A stretch of 64,000 nucleotides of DNA from contig NZ_BMND01000004.1 in assembly GCF_014646275.1 (NCBI RefSeq), forward strand, positions 273,040 through 337,039. The letters run 5' to 3'. Positions 45,986-55,801 of this stretch are shown here, piece after piece (the stretch's first letter is position 1; each line of letters begins with the position of its first letter). The stretch is from Streptomyces kronopolitis (lineage in GTDB: Bacteria; Actinomycetota; Actinomycetes; Streptomycetales; Streptomycetaceae). A model generated the notes under the pieces. That model was not told where the DNA came from. It saw only the letters and a program-made list of their open reading frames with translations, and ran no database searches. Both the position numbers and the translations under genes were made by a program.

Positions 45986-47797
45986 CTACACCCGCCGCTC
46001 GAAGCGGGCGAAGGTGCGCAGCAGGCGCGGGGCGAAGCGGGACAGCAGGCGGGCGCCGCGTGCTTCGGGGGTGACCGGCACCACCGCCTGGTTGCGGACG
46101 ACCGCGCGCAGGATGGCGTCGGCGACCTTCTCCGGCGGGTAGTTGCGCCGCGGGTCCTTCCGCCCGGTCTCTTCCTGGCGCCGCTTCTCCTCGTCGGCCG
46201 GGGCCCCGGTGGAGCCGGCGGTGTTGGCGATGGCGGTGTCGACCAGCCCCGGGCACATGGCCGTGACGCCGATGCCCTGCCCCGCCAGCTCGGCGCGCAG
46301 ACACTCGCTGAGCATCAGGACCGCCGCCTTCGACGTGCTGTAGGCGGGCAGCATCTTCGACGGGAGGAAGGCGGCGGCCGAGGCGGTGTTGACGATGTGA
46401 CCGCCCTGCCCGCGGTCCGCCATCCGCCTGCCGAAGACCCGGCAGCCATGGATGACTCCCCAGAGGTTCACGTCCAGGACCTTCTTCCAGTCCTCGGTGG
46501 TGGTCCGGAGGAAGGGGCCGGCCAGCCCGATACCGGCGTTGTTCACCAGCACGTCGACCGTGCCGTAGTCCGCGTCGACCCGGTCGGCGAGCTTCTCCAT
46601 CGCCGTCCCGTCCGCGATGTCGACGACCTCCGCCCAGGCCTGGGGTGCGCCGATCAGCCGGGACATGTCCGCGGTCCGTGCCGCGCCCTCGGCGTCCCGG
46701 TCGACGGCGATGATCCGCGCACCGGCCTCCGCGAAGGCGAACGCCGTCGCCCGGCCGATGCCGCTGGCCGCGCCGGTCACCAGTACCAGCTGCCCGCCGA
46801 ACCGGTCGGCATGCGGCCCGGACGCCACGACCCGCCGCGCCGGATCGCCCTCCTCCTTGGCGGTGACGAACGCGCCGATCCAGGACACCAGTTGGTCCGG
46901 GCGGGTACGCGGCACCCAGTGCTTGGCCGCGAGGGTGCGGCGCACCAGCTGGGGAGCCCACTCCTCCAGGTCGTCGTAGAGCCGCTCGGAGAGGAAGGCG
47001 TCGCCGGTGGGGGTGATCAGCTGGACCGGGCAGTGCGCATAGGCGTCGCCGCGCGGGCGGCGGAGCCGGGGGAGCACATTGTCGCGGTAGAGCCAGGCGC
47101 CGTGCGCCGCGTCCCTCGGCAGCGAGGCGGTGGGGTAGTCGCCGGCCGGCATCTTCTCCAGCCGCTCCAGGACCCGCGGCCAGTGCTTGCCGAGCGGGCC
47201 CTTCCACGCCAGCTCGGGCAGCACGGGGGTGTGCAGCACGCCGACGTACCAGGACTTGGCGCTCTGCTGCAGCAGTTGGGCGGCGCGCCGGGGGGTGGGG
47301 CGCGTCATCCGCTTCTTGATCCAGTGGCCGAAGTGGTCCAGGGACGGGCCCGACATGGAGGTGAAGGAGGCGATCCGGCCCTCCGTGCGCCGCACCGTGG
47401 CGAACTCCCAGCCCTGTACCGAGCCCCAGTCGTGGCCGACGAGATGGACCGGGCGATCCGGGCTGACGGCGTCGGCGACGGCCAGGAAGTCATCCGTCAG
47501 CTTTTCCAGGGTGAAGCCGCCCCGCAGCGGCCGCGGGGCGGTGGACCGGCCGCAGCCCCGGACGTCGTAGAGCACCACATGGAAGCGGTCGGCCAGCCCG
47601 CGGGCGACCTCGGACCACACCTCCTTGCTGTCGGGATAGCCGTGCACCAGCAGCACCGTCGGCTGCTCCGGATCGCCCAGCTCCGCGACGCACAGCTCGA
47701 TCCCGCCGGTCCGCACCCGGCGCTCCCGCGCCCCCGCGATCCCCGCACCGGCCACGGCCTCGCCGCCCGTTGCGCCGCTCCGCTGCCCCCGGCTCAT
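45986..47797 (-). CDS. EphD-like alpha/beta hydrolase - short-chain dehydrogenase fusion
   Basis: The 603-residue protein has an alpha/beta hydrolase (residues about 30-330: VLLVHGYPDSKEVW, GCGRST, nucleophile Asp in LVGHDWGS) joined to an SDR (about 335-560: LVTGAASGIGRATA, VNNAGIGLAG, YSTSK with catalytic Tyr/Lys). This matches mycobacterial EphD, an epoxide hydrolase-reductase tied to mycolate or lipid modification; streptomycetes lack mycolate, so the substrate differs. ATG 47797 follows GAGGGGG. The frame is open 64 codons further upstream to GTG 47989, overlapping the M24 stop by GTGA and encoding a Gly/Arg-rich repeat, so a longer form is possible. Confidence 0.87.
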   Translation of the reverse strand: MSRGQRSGATGGEAVAGAGIAGARERRVRTGGIELCVAELGDPEQPTVLLVHGYPDSKEVWSEVARGLADRFHVVLYDVRGCGRSTAPRPLRGGFTLEKLTDDFLAVADAVSPDRPVHLVGHDWGSVQGWEFATVRRTEGRIASFTSMSGPSLDHFGHWIKKRMTRPTPRRAAQLLQQSAKSWYVGVLHTPVLPELAWKGPLGKHWPRVLERLEKMPAGDYPTASLPRDAAHGAWLYRDNVLPRLRRPRGDAYAHCPVQLITPTGDAFLSERLYDDLEEWAPQLVRRTLAAKHWVPRTRPDQLVSWIGAFVTAKEEGDPARRVVASGPHADRFGGQLVLVTGAASGIGRATAFAFAEAGARIIAVDRDAEGAARTADMSRLIGAPQAWAEVVDIADGTAMEKLADRVDADYGTVDVLVNNAGIGLAGPFLRTTTEDWKKVLDVNLWGVIHGCRVFGRRMADRGQGGHIVNTASAAAFLPSKMLPAYSTSKAAVLMLSECLRAELAGQGIGVTAMCPGLVDTAIANTAGSTGAPADEEKRRQEETGRKDPRRNYPPEKVADAILRAVVRNQAVVPVTPEARGARLLSRFAPRLLRTFARFERRV

Positions 47798-47985
47798 CCC
47801 CGACCCCCTCTTCCGGCCCCTTCCCTCTCCCCGCCCCGGCCCTCGCCCCTCTCCACGCCCTTCCCCGTGCCCATCCCCACGCTCCTGCCCGTGCCCGTCG
47901 CCCACCCTGTCGCCCCGCCCCTGCCCGTCTCCATGGCCTTGTCCCGGACCCTCTCCACGCCCCTGTCCCCCTCCACGTCCCGTGT

Positions 47986-48852
47986 TCACGCGGCCCTCTC
48001 CTCCTGCCGGCGCCGCACATGCGGCAGATCGTCGTCCAGCCAAAAGGCGCTTTCCCGCGGGTCCGCCGAGTCCGTCACGACCAGGATCTCCTCGAACTTC
48101 GCGCCGGTTCCGCGGAATCCCAGGTGGGGTTCGACCGCCCACAGCCCCGGTGTCGGCGGGTGGTCGGAGAAGCGATACGGGCTCCACAGCGGGGACCAGC
48201 CGTCCCGGTGGCCGCGCAGCGCATCGGAGGCGAGACCCCGCAGGGAGCGGACGCCGAACCCGAAGAGGGTGGGGGACCAGCGGCGCGCCCCGACCCGGTC
48301 GATCTTGTGCGCGATCACGCCGAACGGGTAGGCGCGGTGGCGGTTGGCGTAGCCCTGCCGCACCATCAGCCGGTCGACGTCCTCGTAGATCTCCCGCAGC
48401 GACCGCCGCTCGCGCACCTCGCGCAGGATCAGGTCCCGGTGTGCTTCGAGGTCGGCGAGGAGCCGGTCGTGCACGGGGTTGAGGCCCAGACAGCCCGAGT
48501 AGCCGATGTCGGCGGTGAACCCCTGGTGGACCGGCGCCATGTCGAGGATGAAGGGCATCCCCGGCTCCAGCGCGCGGTGGGTGGGGAAGAACTGGAGCGG
48601 CACCCGGAAGTTGACAAAGGCGGTGCGGTCGCCGAACCACGCGAACGGCAGGTGGAACCAGTCCCGTACCCCGCGCTCGCGCAGCCAGTCGCGCTGCATC
48701 CGCGCCGCCGTACGCTCGGTGACCCCGGGCCTGAGCTGTGCGGCCACCGCCTCCGCGCAGGCATAGGCGAGCCGCTGGACCTCTCTGAACCCCCTCAGTT
48801 CGGACTTGAGTTCCGCTGCTTCCCGTGAGGTCGCTGTGGTCACCGGGGCCAT
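47986..48852 (-). CDS. M24-family metallopeptidase (creatinase/aminopeptidase P fold)
   Basis: This is a 288-residue pita-bread-fold protein. The metal ligand pattern is partly visible: FILDMAPVHQGFTADIGYSG supplies the two Asp, and WAVEPHLGFRGTGAKFEEILVV supplies late Glu ligands, with a central His in the PFGVIAHKIDRVG segment. It may be a Xaa-Pro peptidase or a non-peptidase member. The start ATG 48852 has a modest GGGACGG. It precedes the EphD-like gene on the same strand and is divergent from the ABC operon. Confidence 0.82.
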   Translation of the reverse strand: MAPVTTATSREAAELKSELRGFREVQRLAYACAEAVAAQLRPGVTERTAARMQRDWLRERGVRDWFHLPFAWFGDRTAFVNFRVPLQFFPTHRALEPGMPFILDMAPVHQGFTADIGYSGCLGLNPVHDRLLADLEAHRDLILREVRERRSLREIYEDVDRLMVRQGYANRHRAYPFGVIAHKIDRVGARRWSPTLFGFGVRSLRGLASDALRGHRDGWSPLWSPYRFSDHPPTPGLWAVEPHLGFRGTGAKFEEILVVTDSADPRESAFWLDDDLPHVRRRQEERAA

Positions 48853-49088
48853 CGCCAACCGTCCCGTCCCTGAGCAGTTCATCGCGGTACGTGCTCGTAA
48901 CTTGACACCGGTAAATGTGACAATGACCGACGGCGGCGTCAAGAGCGGTCAGGCGCGGGCACCGCGGGCCCTGACGCCGGGGGAGCTCCCGGGAGGAGAC
49001 CCCTACGGGCATGTACTACCGCAGGGGGAGGGAGATCCCATCGTCTGGGGTGACGACCGGTGTGGCGGGCGCCACTAGCGTCTACGTC
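48853..49088. promoter_or_regulatory. Divergent promoter region of M24 peptidase and ABC operon
   Basis: Around 48902-48925 there is an inverted repeat TTGACAC-N8-GTGACAA (one mismatch) that overlaps a plausible minus-strand promoter (TTGTCA, 18 nt, TACGAG). On the plus strand TAGCGT (49076-49081) lies 7 nt before GTG 49089, fitting a leaderless start for the ABC gene. Confidence 0.45.
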
Positions 49089-50120
49089 GTGACTGTGATC
49101 GTGACCGAAAGCCTGAGCAAGCGGTTCCCGCGGGTGACCGCCTTGGACCGGCTCTCCGTTGACATCGCCCCCGGCGTAACGGGCCTGGTGGGTGCCAACG
49201 GCGCCGGCAAGTCCACCCTGATCAAAATCCTTCTGGGACTGGCTCCGGCCACCGAGGGGAGTGCGCATGTCCTCGGCCTGGACGTGACCAAGGACGGCAG
49301 CACCATCCGTGAACGGGTCGGCTACATGCCCGAGCACGACTGCCTGCCGCCGGACGTCTCGGCCACCGAATTCGTCGTGCACATGGCCCGGATGTCCGGG
49401 CTGCCGCCGACCGCCGCCCGCGAGCGCACCGCGGACACCCTGCGCCACGTCGGCCTCTACGAGGAGCGCTACCGCCCCATCGGCGGCTACTCGACGGGTA
49501 TGAAGCAGCGGGTGAAGCTGGCCCAGGCCCTGGTCCACGACCCCCAGCTGGTCTTCCTCGACGAGCCCACCAACGGCCTCGACCCGTCCGGGCGGGACGA
49601 GATGCTGGGGCTGATCCAGCGCGTCCACCGTGACTTCGGGATCTCCGTCCTGGTGACCTCCCACCTCCTCGGCGAGCTGGAGCGCACCTGTGATCATGTC
49701 GTCGTCATCGACGGCGGCAAGCTGCTGCGCTCCTCCTCGACCGATGAGTTCACGCAGGTCACGGCCTCGCTGGCGGTCGAGGTGACGGACACCGACGCCC
49801 ATCCGGACGGCACCGGAGCGCTGCGCACGGCCCTGGCCGCCGCCGGCGTCGCGGTGACCACCGCCGCGGGCGGCTCCGAGAGCCTCGCCTCCTCCGGCCA
49901 CCTCCTGTATGTCGAGGCGGCCGGCGAGGAGACCTACGACCTGGTGCGGGACACCGTCGCCGGGCTCGGGCTGGGCCTGGTCCGGATGGAACAGCGCCGC
50001 CACCAGATCGCCGAGGTCTTCCGTGACGCGGACGCCGCGGCGCAGGCCATCCCCGCCCCCGCGGGCGCCCCGCGCTCCCCGCACGCCACCCAGGACGGAG
50101 GCGCCCACGATGTCGCCTGA
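49089..50120 (+). CDS. ABC transporter ATP-binding protein (first pair)
   Basis: The 343-residue ATPase has Walker A GANGAGKST, YSTGMKQRVKLAQAL as signature, and LVFLDEPTNGLD as Walker B, with an H-loop in VTSHLLGELE. A 130-residue C-terminal extension follows. It belongs to the CcmA/NatA-like class that pairs with polytopic permeases for export. The start GTG 49089 is probably leaderless; further in-frame GTGs at 49095 and 49101 are possible. It heads a four-gene operon, with the next ATG lying inside its 3' end (11-nt overlap). Confidence 0.9.
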   Translation: MTVIVTESLSKRFPRVTALDRLSVDIAPGVTGLVGANGAGKSTLIKILLGLAPATEGSAHVLGLDVTKDGSTIRERVGYMPEHDCLPPDVSATEFVVHMARMSGLPPTAARERTADTLRHVGLYEERYRPIGGYSTGMKQRVKLAQALVHDPQLVFLDEPTNGLDPSGRDEMLGLIQRVHRDFGISVLVTSHLLGELERTCDHVVVIDGGKLLRSSSTDEFTQVTASLAVEVTDTDAHPDGTGALRTALAAAGVAVTTAAGGSESLASSGHLLYVEAAGEETYDLVRDTVAGLGLGLVRMEQRRHQIAEVFRDADAAAQAIPAPAGAPRSPHATQDGGAHDVA

Positions 50121-51051
50121 GCCCACGACGCCCCAGACCGCGGCGGCCCCGTCCGCGACGGCCGTGGCCGGTGCGCCCGGCGGCGCGCACATCCACAACA
50201 TCGGCTACCGCCACTACGACGGCCCCCGCCTGGGCCGCGCCTACGCCCGCCGGTCGCTCTTCTCGCAGAGCCTGCGCGGCGCCTACGGTCTGGGCCGCTC
50301 GGCCAAGAGCAAGGTGCTGCCGATGCTGCTCTTCGCCGTGATGTGCCTGCCCGCCGCGATCATGGTCGCGGTGGCGGTGTTCACCAAGGCCGGCAAGCTC
50401 CCGGTCGGCTACTCCGGCTACGCCATCTACCTCCAGGCCGTCATCGGCCTCTATCTGGCGTCGCAGGCCCCGCAGTCGGTCTCCCGCGACCTGCGCTTCC
50501 GGTCGATACCGCTGTATTTCTCCCGCCCCATCGAGCGGGGCGACTACGTGGCATCGAAGTTCGCGGCCATGGCCGCCGCCCTGTTCGCCCTCACCACCGC
50601 CCCCCTGCTGGTGCTCTACGCCGGAGCGCTGCTGGCGAAGATGGACTTCCTCGACCAGACGAAGGGGCTGGCCCAGGGACTGGTCTCCGTGGTGCTGCTC
50701 TCCCTGCTGTTCGCCGGGATCGGCCTGGTCGTCTCCGCGGCCACCCCGCGGCGCGGCTTCGGCGTCGCCGCCGTGATCGCCGTCCTGACCATTCCGTACG
50801 GCGCGGTGAGCGCGCTCCAGGGGATCGCCCACGTCCAGGGCAACGACGCCGCCGCCGGCTGGCTGGGGCTGTTCTCCCCGATCACCCTGATCGACGGAGT
50901 GCAGTCGACGTTCCTCGGGGGCACCAGCTCCTTCCCCGACAGCATCGCTCCCTCGACCGGCGCCGGATTCGTCTACCTCCTCGTCACGCTCTCGGTCATC
51001 GCCGGCTGCTACGCCCTGCTGCTGCGCCGCTACCGGAAGGCCGGGCTGTGA
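50110..51051 (+). CDS. ABC transporter permease (first pair)
   Basis: The 313-residue permease has about six spans after a 50-residue cytoplasmic leader (GGAHIHNIGYRHYDGPRLGR). It resembles ABC-2 type export permeases: FRSIPLYFSRPIERGDYVAS is the coupling-helix region. It overlaps the preceding ATPase gene, with GGAGG before its ATG. The substrate is unknown. Confidence 0.88.
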   Translation: MSPEPTTPQTAAAPSATAVAGAPGGAHIHNIGYRHYDGPRLGRAYARRSLFSQSLRGAYGLGRSAKSKVLPMLLFAVMCLPAAIMVAVAVFTKAGKLPVGYSGYAIYLQAVIGLYLASQAPQSVSRDLRFRSIPLYFSRPIERGDYVASKFAAMAAALFALTTAPLLVLYAGALLAKMDFLDQTKGLAQGLVSVVLLSLLFAGIGLVVSAATPRRGFGVAAVIAVLTIPYGAVSALQGIAHVQGNDAAAGWLGLFSPITLIDGVQSTFLGGTSSFPDSIAPSTGAGFVYLLVTLSVIAGCYALLLRRYRKAGL

Positions 51052-51127
51052 CGCCCGCCCGCCGCCGGCCGCTGCCGGGCGGCGCCCCCGGCCCCACCAC
51101 GACCCTCCGAAGGAACGGGCCGCGCCC

Positions 51128-52039
<912 letters not shown>

Positions 52040-52065
52040 CCGAGGCCTGAAAGGAGCCCTGACGC

Positions 52066-52842
52066 ATGTCCACGACCACCCCGGCGGCCCCGCCCGCGCC
52101 CCCGCGCGCGCCCAAGGCCGCACTGTTCCACCCGACCGTCGCCCGGCTCACCTACCGCGCCCTGCTCGGCCGGCGGCGGGCCCTGATCCTCTTCGCGCTG
52201 CCCACGTTGCTGGTGGTGCTCGCCATCGCCGTGCGCGCGCTGGCCAACGCGGACGACTCCACCGCCGGCGGCATCCTGGGCGGCTTCGCGCTGGGCACGA
52301 TGGTGCCACTGATCGGCGTCATCGCCGGTACGGGCGCGATCGGCCCGGAGATCGACGACGGCTCGGTGGTCTACCTCCTGGCCAAGCCGGTGACCCGGCC
52401 GACGATCATCTTCACCAAGCTCCTTGTCGCGATCGGTGTCACGGTCGTCTTCTCGTCCCTGCCGGTCCTGCTCGCCGGCTACCTCCTCAACGGCAACAGC
52501 CAGCAGATGGCCGTGGGGTACGCGGTGGCGGCGGCGATCGCCTCGGTCGCCTACAGCGCCCTCTTCCTCCTCTTCGGCACGCTCACCCGGCACGCCGTGG
52601 TGTTCGGCCTGGTCTACGCCCTGGTCTGGGAAGCGCTCATGGGGACGCTCATCCCGGGCGCGAAGACCCTCAGCGTCCAGCAGTGGGCGCTGGCCGTCGG
52701 GCAGCGGGTGGCCGCGGAGGGTGCGATCACCTCGGACGTCGGACTGCCCACCGCCATCTGCCTGTTGGTCGGCCTCACGGTCGTCGCCACCTGGTACGCC
52801 GGCCGCCGTCTGAAGTCGCTCACCCTGACGGGCGAGGAGTAA
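52066..52842 (+). CDS. ABC transporter permease (second pair)
   Basis: The 258-residue permease has about six spans and an Ala/Pro leader. GTGAIGPEIDDGSVVYLLAK followed by PVTRPTIIFTKLLVA is the ABC-2 coupling segment. AAAGGAG lies 7 nt before the ATG. The gene ends the operon at a strong shared terminator (52858-52909). Confidence 0.88.
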   Translation: MSTTTPAAPPAPPRAPKAALFHPTVARLTYRALLGRRRALILFALPTLLVVLAIAVRALANADDSTAGGILGGFALGTMVPLIGVIAGTGAIGPEIDDGSVVYLLAKPVTRPTIIFTKLLVAIGVTVVFSSLPVLLAGYLLNGNSQQMAVGYAVAAAIASVAYSALFLLFGTLTRHAVVFGLVYALVWEALMGTLIPGAKTLSVQQWALAVGQRVAAEGAITSDVGLPTAICLLVGLTVVATWYAGRRLKSLTLTGEE

Positions 52843-52857
52843 CCCCCTTTGGACGAC

Positions 52858-52909
52858 CGGGCCCGCGGGGCGGCAGGACGGACCTCGTCCCTGCCGCCCC
52901 GCGGGCCCG
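52858..52909. terminator. Bidirectional terminator of ABC operon and mltG paralogue
   Basis: A stem of more than 20 bp with a one-base bulge (52858-52880 with 52886-52909) encloses the 5-nt loop GACCT. It lies between two convergent genes and would stop both. It has no T-tract. Confidence 0.85.
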
Positions 52910-52936
52910 TCGGCGTCGTGCCGTCACGGCCCCGCT

Positions 52937-53860
52937 TCAGGCTCCGCCACCGCTCGCCGAGCCCCCGCCCCCACTCGCCGCGCCCCCACTCGCCGCGCCC
53001 CCACTCGCCCCGCCACCGCTCACCGAGCCACCACTCATCGCGTCTCCGCTCGGCTCGTCCCGCTGGCGGCGGTTGAACTCCCGCACGTTGCTCAGATGCC
53101 GCTGGTAGTCGGCCGTGAAGCGGGTGTCGCCCGGTGTGACCGTGACGAAGTAGAGCCAGTCACCGGCGGGCGGTGCCCCGGCCGCCCGCAGCGCGTCCGC
53201 CCCGGGGCTGTCGATCGGCGTCGGCGGCAGGCCCTGGTTGCGGTAGGTGTTGTAGGGGCTGTCGATCCTGGTGTCGGCGTGGCTGGTGCGCAGCGTGCTG
53301 CGGCCCAGCGCGTAGTTGAGCGTCGAATCCATCTGCAGCGGCATGTGGTGGTCGAGCCGGTTGGTGATGACCCGGGCGACCTTGCCCATGTCGGCCGGCC
53401 GGTCCGCCTCGGCCTGCACGATGCTGGCGATGACCACCGTCCGGTAGGAGGAGACGCCGCGGTCGGCGAGGTGCCCCCGGGCGGTCCTGACCATGTAGGA
53501 GAGCAGCGAGGCCGGGGTGGTGTCCGAGCGGAGCGGATACGTCGCCGGAAAGAGGTAGCCCTCGGGGTTGCCGTGGGCGTCGTCCGGCAGTGTGAGGTGC
53601 GCGCTCCGCGCGGCCCTCGCCGTGGAACCCGCGGGCACCTTCAGGGCCTTGTCCGCGGCGGCGTAGATCTGTCCGGCCCGCTGCCCCTCCGGGACCGTCA
53701 GGGTGCCCACGGCCTGCCGCCCGCGCAGCCACCGGGCCAGCAGCAGGCCGCCCAGGACGAGCAGGACGACCAGGACGGCCGCGAGAAGGAGCCGGCCACG
53801 GCGGCCACGACGGGAGGACCACGGTCCCGGCTGGTGAACGGTGTGCTGAACCTCGCTCAT
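52937..53860 (-). CDS. MltG-family endolytic murein transglycosylase
   Basis: The 307-residue protein has a short cytoplasmic leader, one membrane span (residues about 24-45), then the YceG/MltG domain: VVIASIVQAEADRP holds the catalytic Glu, with LQMDSTLNYALG and SPYNTYRNQGLPPTPIDSPG. MltG cuts nascent glycan strands at the membrane. This copy is shorter than the usual aroE-linked mltG and is probably a paralogue. The C-terminal 40 residues are a Gly/Ser/Ala repeat (GGGASGGAASGG). The ATG lies 6 nt after TACGGT on its own strand, so it is probably leaderless. Confidence 0.85.
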   Translation of the reverse strand: MSEVQHTVHQPGPWSSRRGRRGRLLLAAVLVVLLVLGGLLLARWLRGRQAVGTLTVPEGQRAGQIYAAADKALKVPAGSTARAARSAHLTLPDDAHGNPEGYLFPATYPLRSDTTPASLLSYMVRTARGHLADRGVSSYRTVVIASIVQAEADRPADMGKVARVITNRLDHHMPLQMDSTLNYALGRSTLRTSHADTRIDSPYNTYRNQGLPPTPIDSPGADALRAAGAPPAGDWLYFVTVTPGDTRFTADYQRHLSNVREFNRRQRDEPSGDAMSGGSVSGGGASGGAASGGAASGGGGSASGGGA

Positions 53861-53968
53861 GGGGGCACCGTAGGACACCGCCCCGACCGTCAGGTGACCA
53901 CCACGAAAAGGGCTCCCGGAGATCTCCGGGACCCCGCCCCACCAGCGCCCCTTACTTCCCCGTACGGG

Positions 53969-54246
53969 CTAGGCCGTGTCCGCGAAGTCCCGCCTGGCTC
54001 GCGGCGCCTGGCACGCATCCCCCCGCCTGAACGGCGCGGGGGGGGGACCCCACCTGCGTTGTCGGGCTCGTCCACGTAGACCCACTACGAGGACGACCTC
54101 CCGCCTTGCGAGCGCGCTCGGCACCCACCGGCTGAAGGGGAGCCGAGACGGAGCGAGCGCAGCGGATGCAGCGAGTGCAGCGCACCAGAAGCCGCGAGCC
54201 CCGCCCGCCGGGCGGGGCTCGCGGCGACTCTGCGGACACGCCCCAG
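53969..54246. mobile_element. MITE-like element with 21-bp inverted ends
   Basis: CTAGGCCGTGTCCGCGAAGTC at 53969 matches the reverse complement of the right end (54226-54246) at 17 of 21 positions. The 278-bp interior has no gene, several G- or C-runs (nine G at 54038), and a 35-bp palindrome (54191-54225, arms of 17 bp) just inside the right end. The ends resemble the GTGTCCGC-type termini of streptomycete insertion sequences, so it looks like a non-autonomous derivative. No clear target duplication was found. Confidence 0.6.
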
Positions 54247-54305
54247 AGCCCGTCCTAGACCCCGTCGTCCGGAACAGCCCCCAGGCCCGTAGTCCCGATC
54301 AGGCC

Positions 54306-55598
54306 CTAGCTGCCGTTAACCCGCTCACCGATCCGGCGGTCCCGTCCCGCGCCCGTGGCCAGCAGTGCCAGGCCGGCGCAGACTCCGAGCAGCAGGACCA
54401 GCGGGACGCTCCAGCCGCCGGTGGCCTGGTGGACGGCGCCCAGGACCAGGGGCCCGGCGGCGGCGAGGAGGTAGCCGCCGGTCTGGGCCATGCCGGAGAG
54501 CCGGGCGGCGGTGTGGGCGTCACCGGAGCGCAGCACCATCATCGTCAGGGCCAGCCCCAGCGCACCGCCCTGTCCCACGCCGAGCAGCACGGCCCACAGC
54601 CAGGCGCCGGCCACCGGCGCCAGCAGCAGACCGGCGACGCCGCAGGCCATCAGCGCGGACACCGCCACACCCAGCAGACGCTGACGCCGCATCCGCCCCG
54701 CGAGCACCGGCACCACGAACGAACCGGCCATCTGCAGCAGCGTGCTGAACGCGAAGACCAGCCCGGCCTCGCTCTTGGCCATGCCGTGGTCGGTGAAGAT
54801 CGTCGGCATCCAGGCGATGCTCACGTACGCGATCAGCGACTGCGAGCCCATGAAGAGCGTGACCTGCCAGGCCAGCGGGGACCGGCTCAGCTTCGGCCCG
54901 CCCGCGCCGTGGTGCGCCGGGGTGGCCGCGGGCGCGCCGTGCCGGCTGCCGCGCCGGACGAGCAGGGCCTGCGGGATCCAGACGACCGCGGCGACGGCGG
55001 CCAGCAGCGACCAGGAGACCAGCGACCCCTGCCAGCTGCCGAGCGCGTCCTCCAGCGGGACCGCCGTGGCGGCCGAGACGGTCGCGCCCAGGATCATCGC
55101 GGTCGAGTACAGCGCCGTCATTCCCGCGGCCCGGTCCGGGAAGTCCCGCTTGATCAGCCCCGGCATCAGCACGTTCAGCAGGGCTATGGAGGACCCCACC
55201 ACCGCACACCCGGCGAACAGCGCGACCACCGGCGGGGCGATCCGCAGCACGATGCCGCCGCACAGCGCCACCAGCGCCCCGCACAGCACCGCCTCCGTGC
55301 CCCAGCGCCGCGCCAGCTTCGGCGCGGCGATCGAGCCGAGCCCCATGAAGACCAGCGGAATGGTCGTCACCAGGCTGCTGGCGGTCGGCGTCAGCCGGAA
55401 GTGCCGGCCGATCTCCCCGAGCAGCGGGGAGACACCGGCCAGCGCGGTGCGCATGTTGAGCGCGGCGAGCACGATCCCGGCCATCAGCAGGGCGGGGTGG
55501 GCCCGCAGCCGGCGGCGGGCGGTGGCGACCGGCGGTGTCGCGACCAGATCCTGCTCGGCGTCGATCACCGCGGTCGCCCGCTCGGGTGTGCTCGGCAT
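54306..55598 (-). CDS. MFS transporter, CynX/NimT type
   Basis: The 430-residue permease has about 12 spans. The N-terminal LAALNMRTALAGVSPLLGEI and TPTASSLVTTIPLVFMGLGS are the CynX/NimT (cyanate/nitroimidazole) signature, and RRGSRHGAPAATPAHHG is the central cytoplasmic loop. The substrate is unknown, probably an organic anion. GGAGGAAC precedes the ATG. The FadR-type gene lies upstream on the same strand with a 203-bp gap and may regulate it. Confidence 0.87.
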   Translation of the reverse strand: MPSTPERATAVIDAEQDLVATPPVATARRRLRAHPALLMAGIVLAALNMRTALAGVSPLLGEIGRHFRLTPTASSLVTTIPLVFMGLGSIAAPKLARRWGTEAVLCGALVALCGGIVLRIAPPVVALFAGCAVVGSSIALLNVLMPGLIKRDFPDRAAGMTALYSTAMILGATVSAATAVPLEDALGSWQGSLVSWSLLAAVAAVVWIPQALLVRRGSRHGAPAATPAHHGAGGPKLSRSPLAWQVTLFMGSQSLIAYVSIAWMPTIFTDHGMAKSEAGLVFAFSTLLQMAGSFVVPVLAGRMRRQRLLGVAVSALMACGVAGLLLAPVAGAWLWAVLLGVGQGGALGLALTMMVLRSGDAHTAARLSGMAQTGGYLLAAAGPLVLGAVHQATGGWSVPLVLLLGVCAGLALLATGAGRDRRIGERVNGS

Positions 55599-55801
55599 GC
55601 TCTGTTCCTCCGCTCGTCCGGCCGTCAACGGCGATCTGCCGCGCGGCTCGTGGGTATGTCCGCTCCCGCGCCGGAAGTCCGCCCGGGCGCCGCCACCCGC
55701 GGCGCACCGCGACGGGCGCACTCGCGCGGCGGCACGGGGCACCGCGGCCCGGTGTGCGAGAGGCGGGGGAGCGCCTCGTCGTCCGGCCCGGAGGCAGGGG
55801 C

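Noticed and set aside
47490..48020. Rightward or minus-frame Gly/Arg-rich genes in the M24-EphD gap
   Set aside because: All but the EphD-coupled frame are fragments of low-complexity DNA. Only the GTGA-coupled frame is kept, as a possibility.
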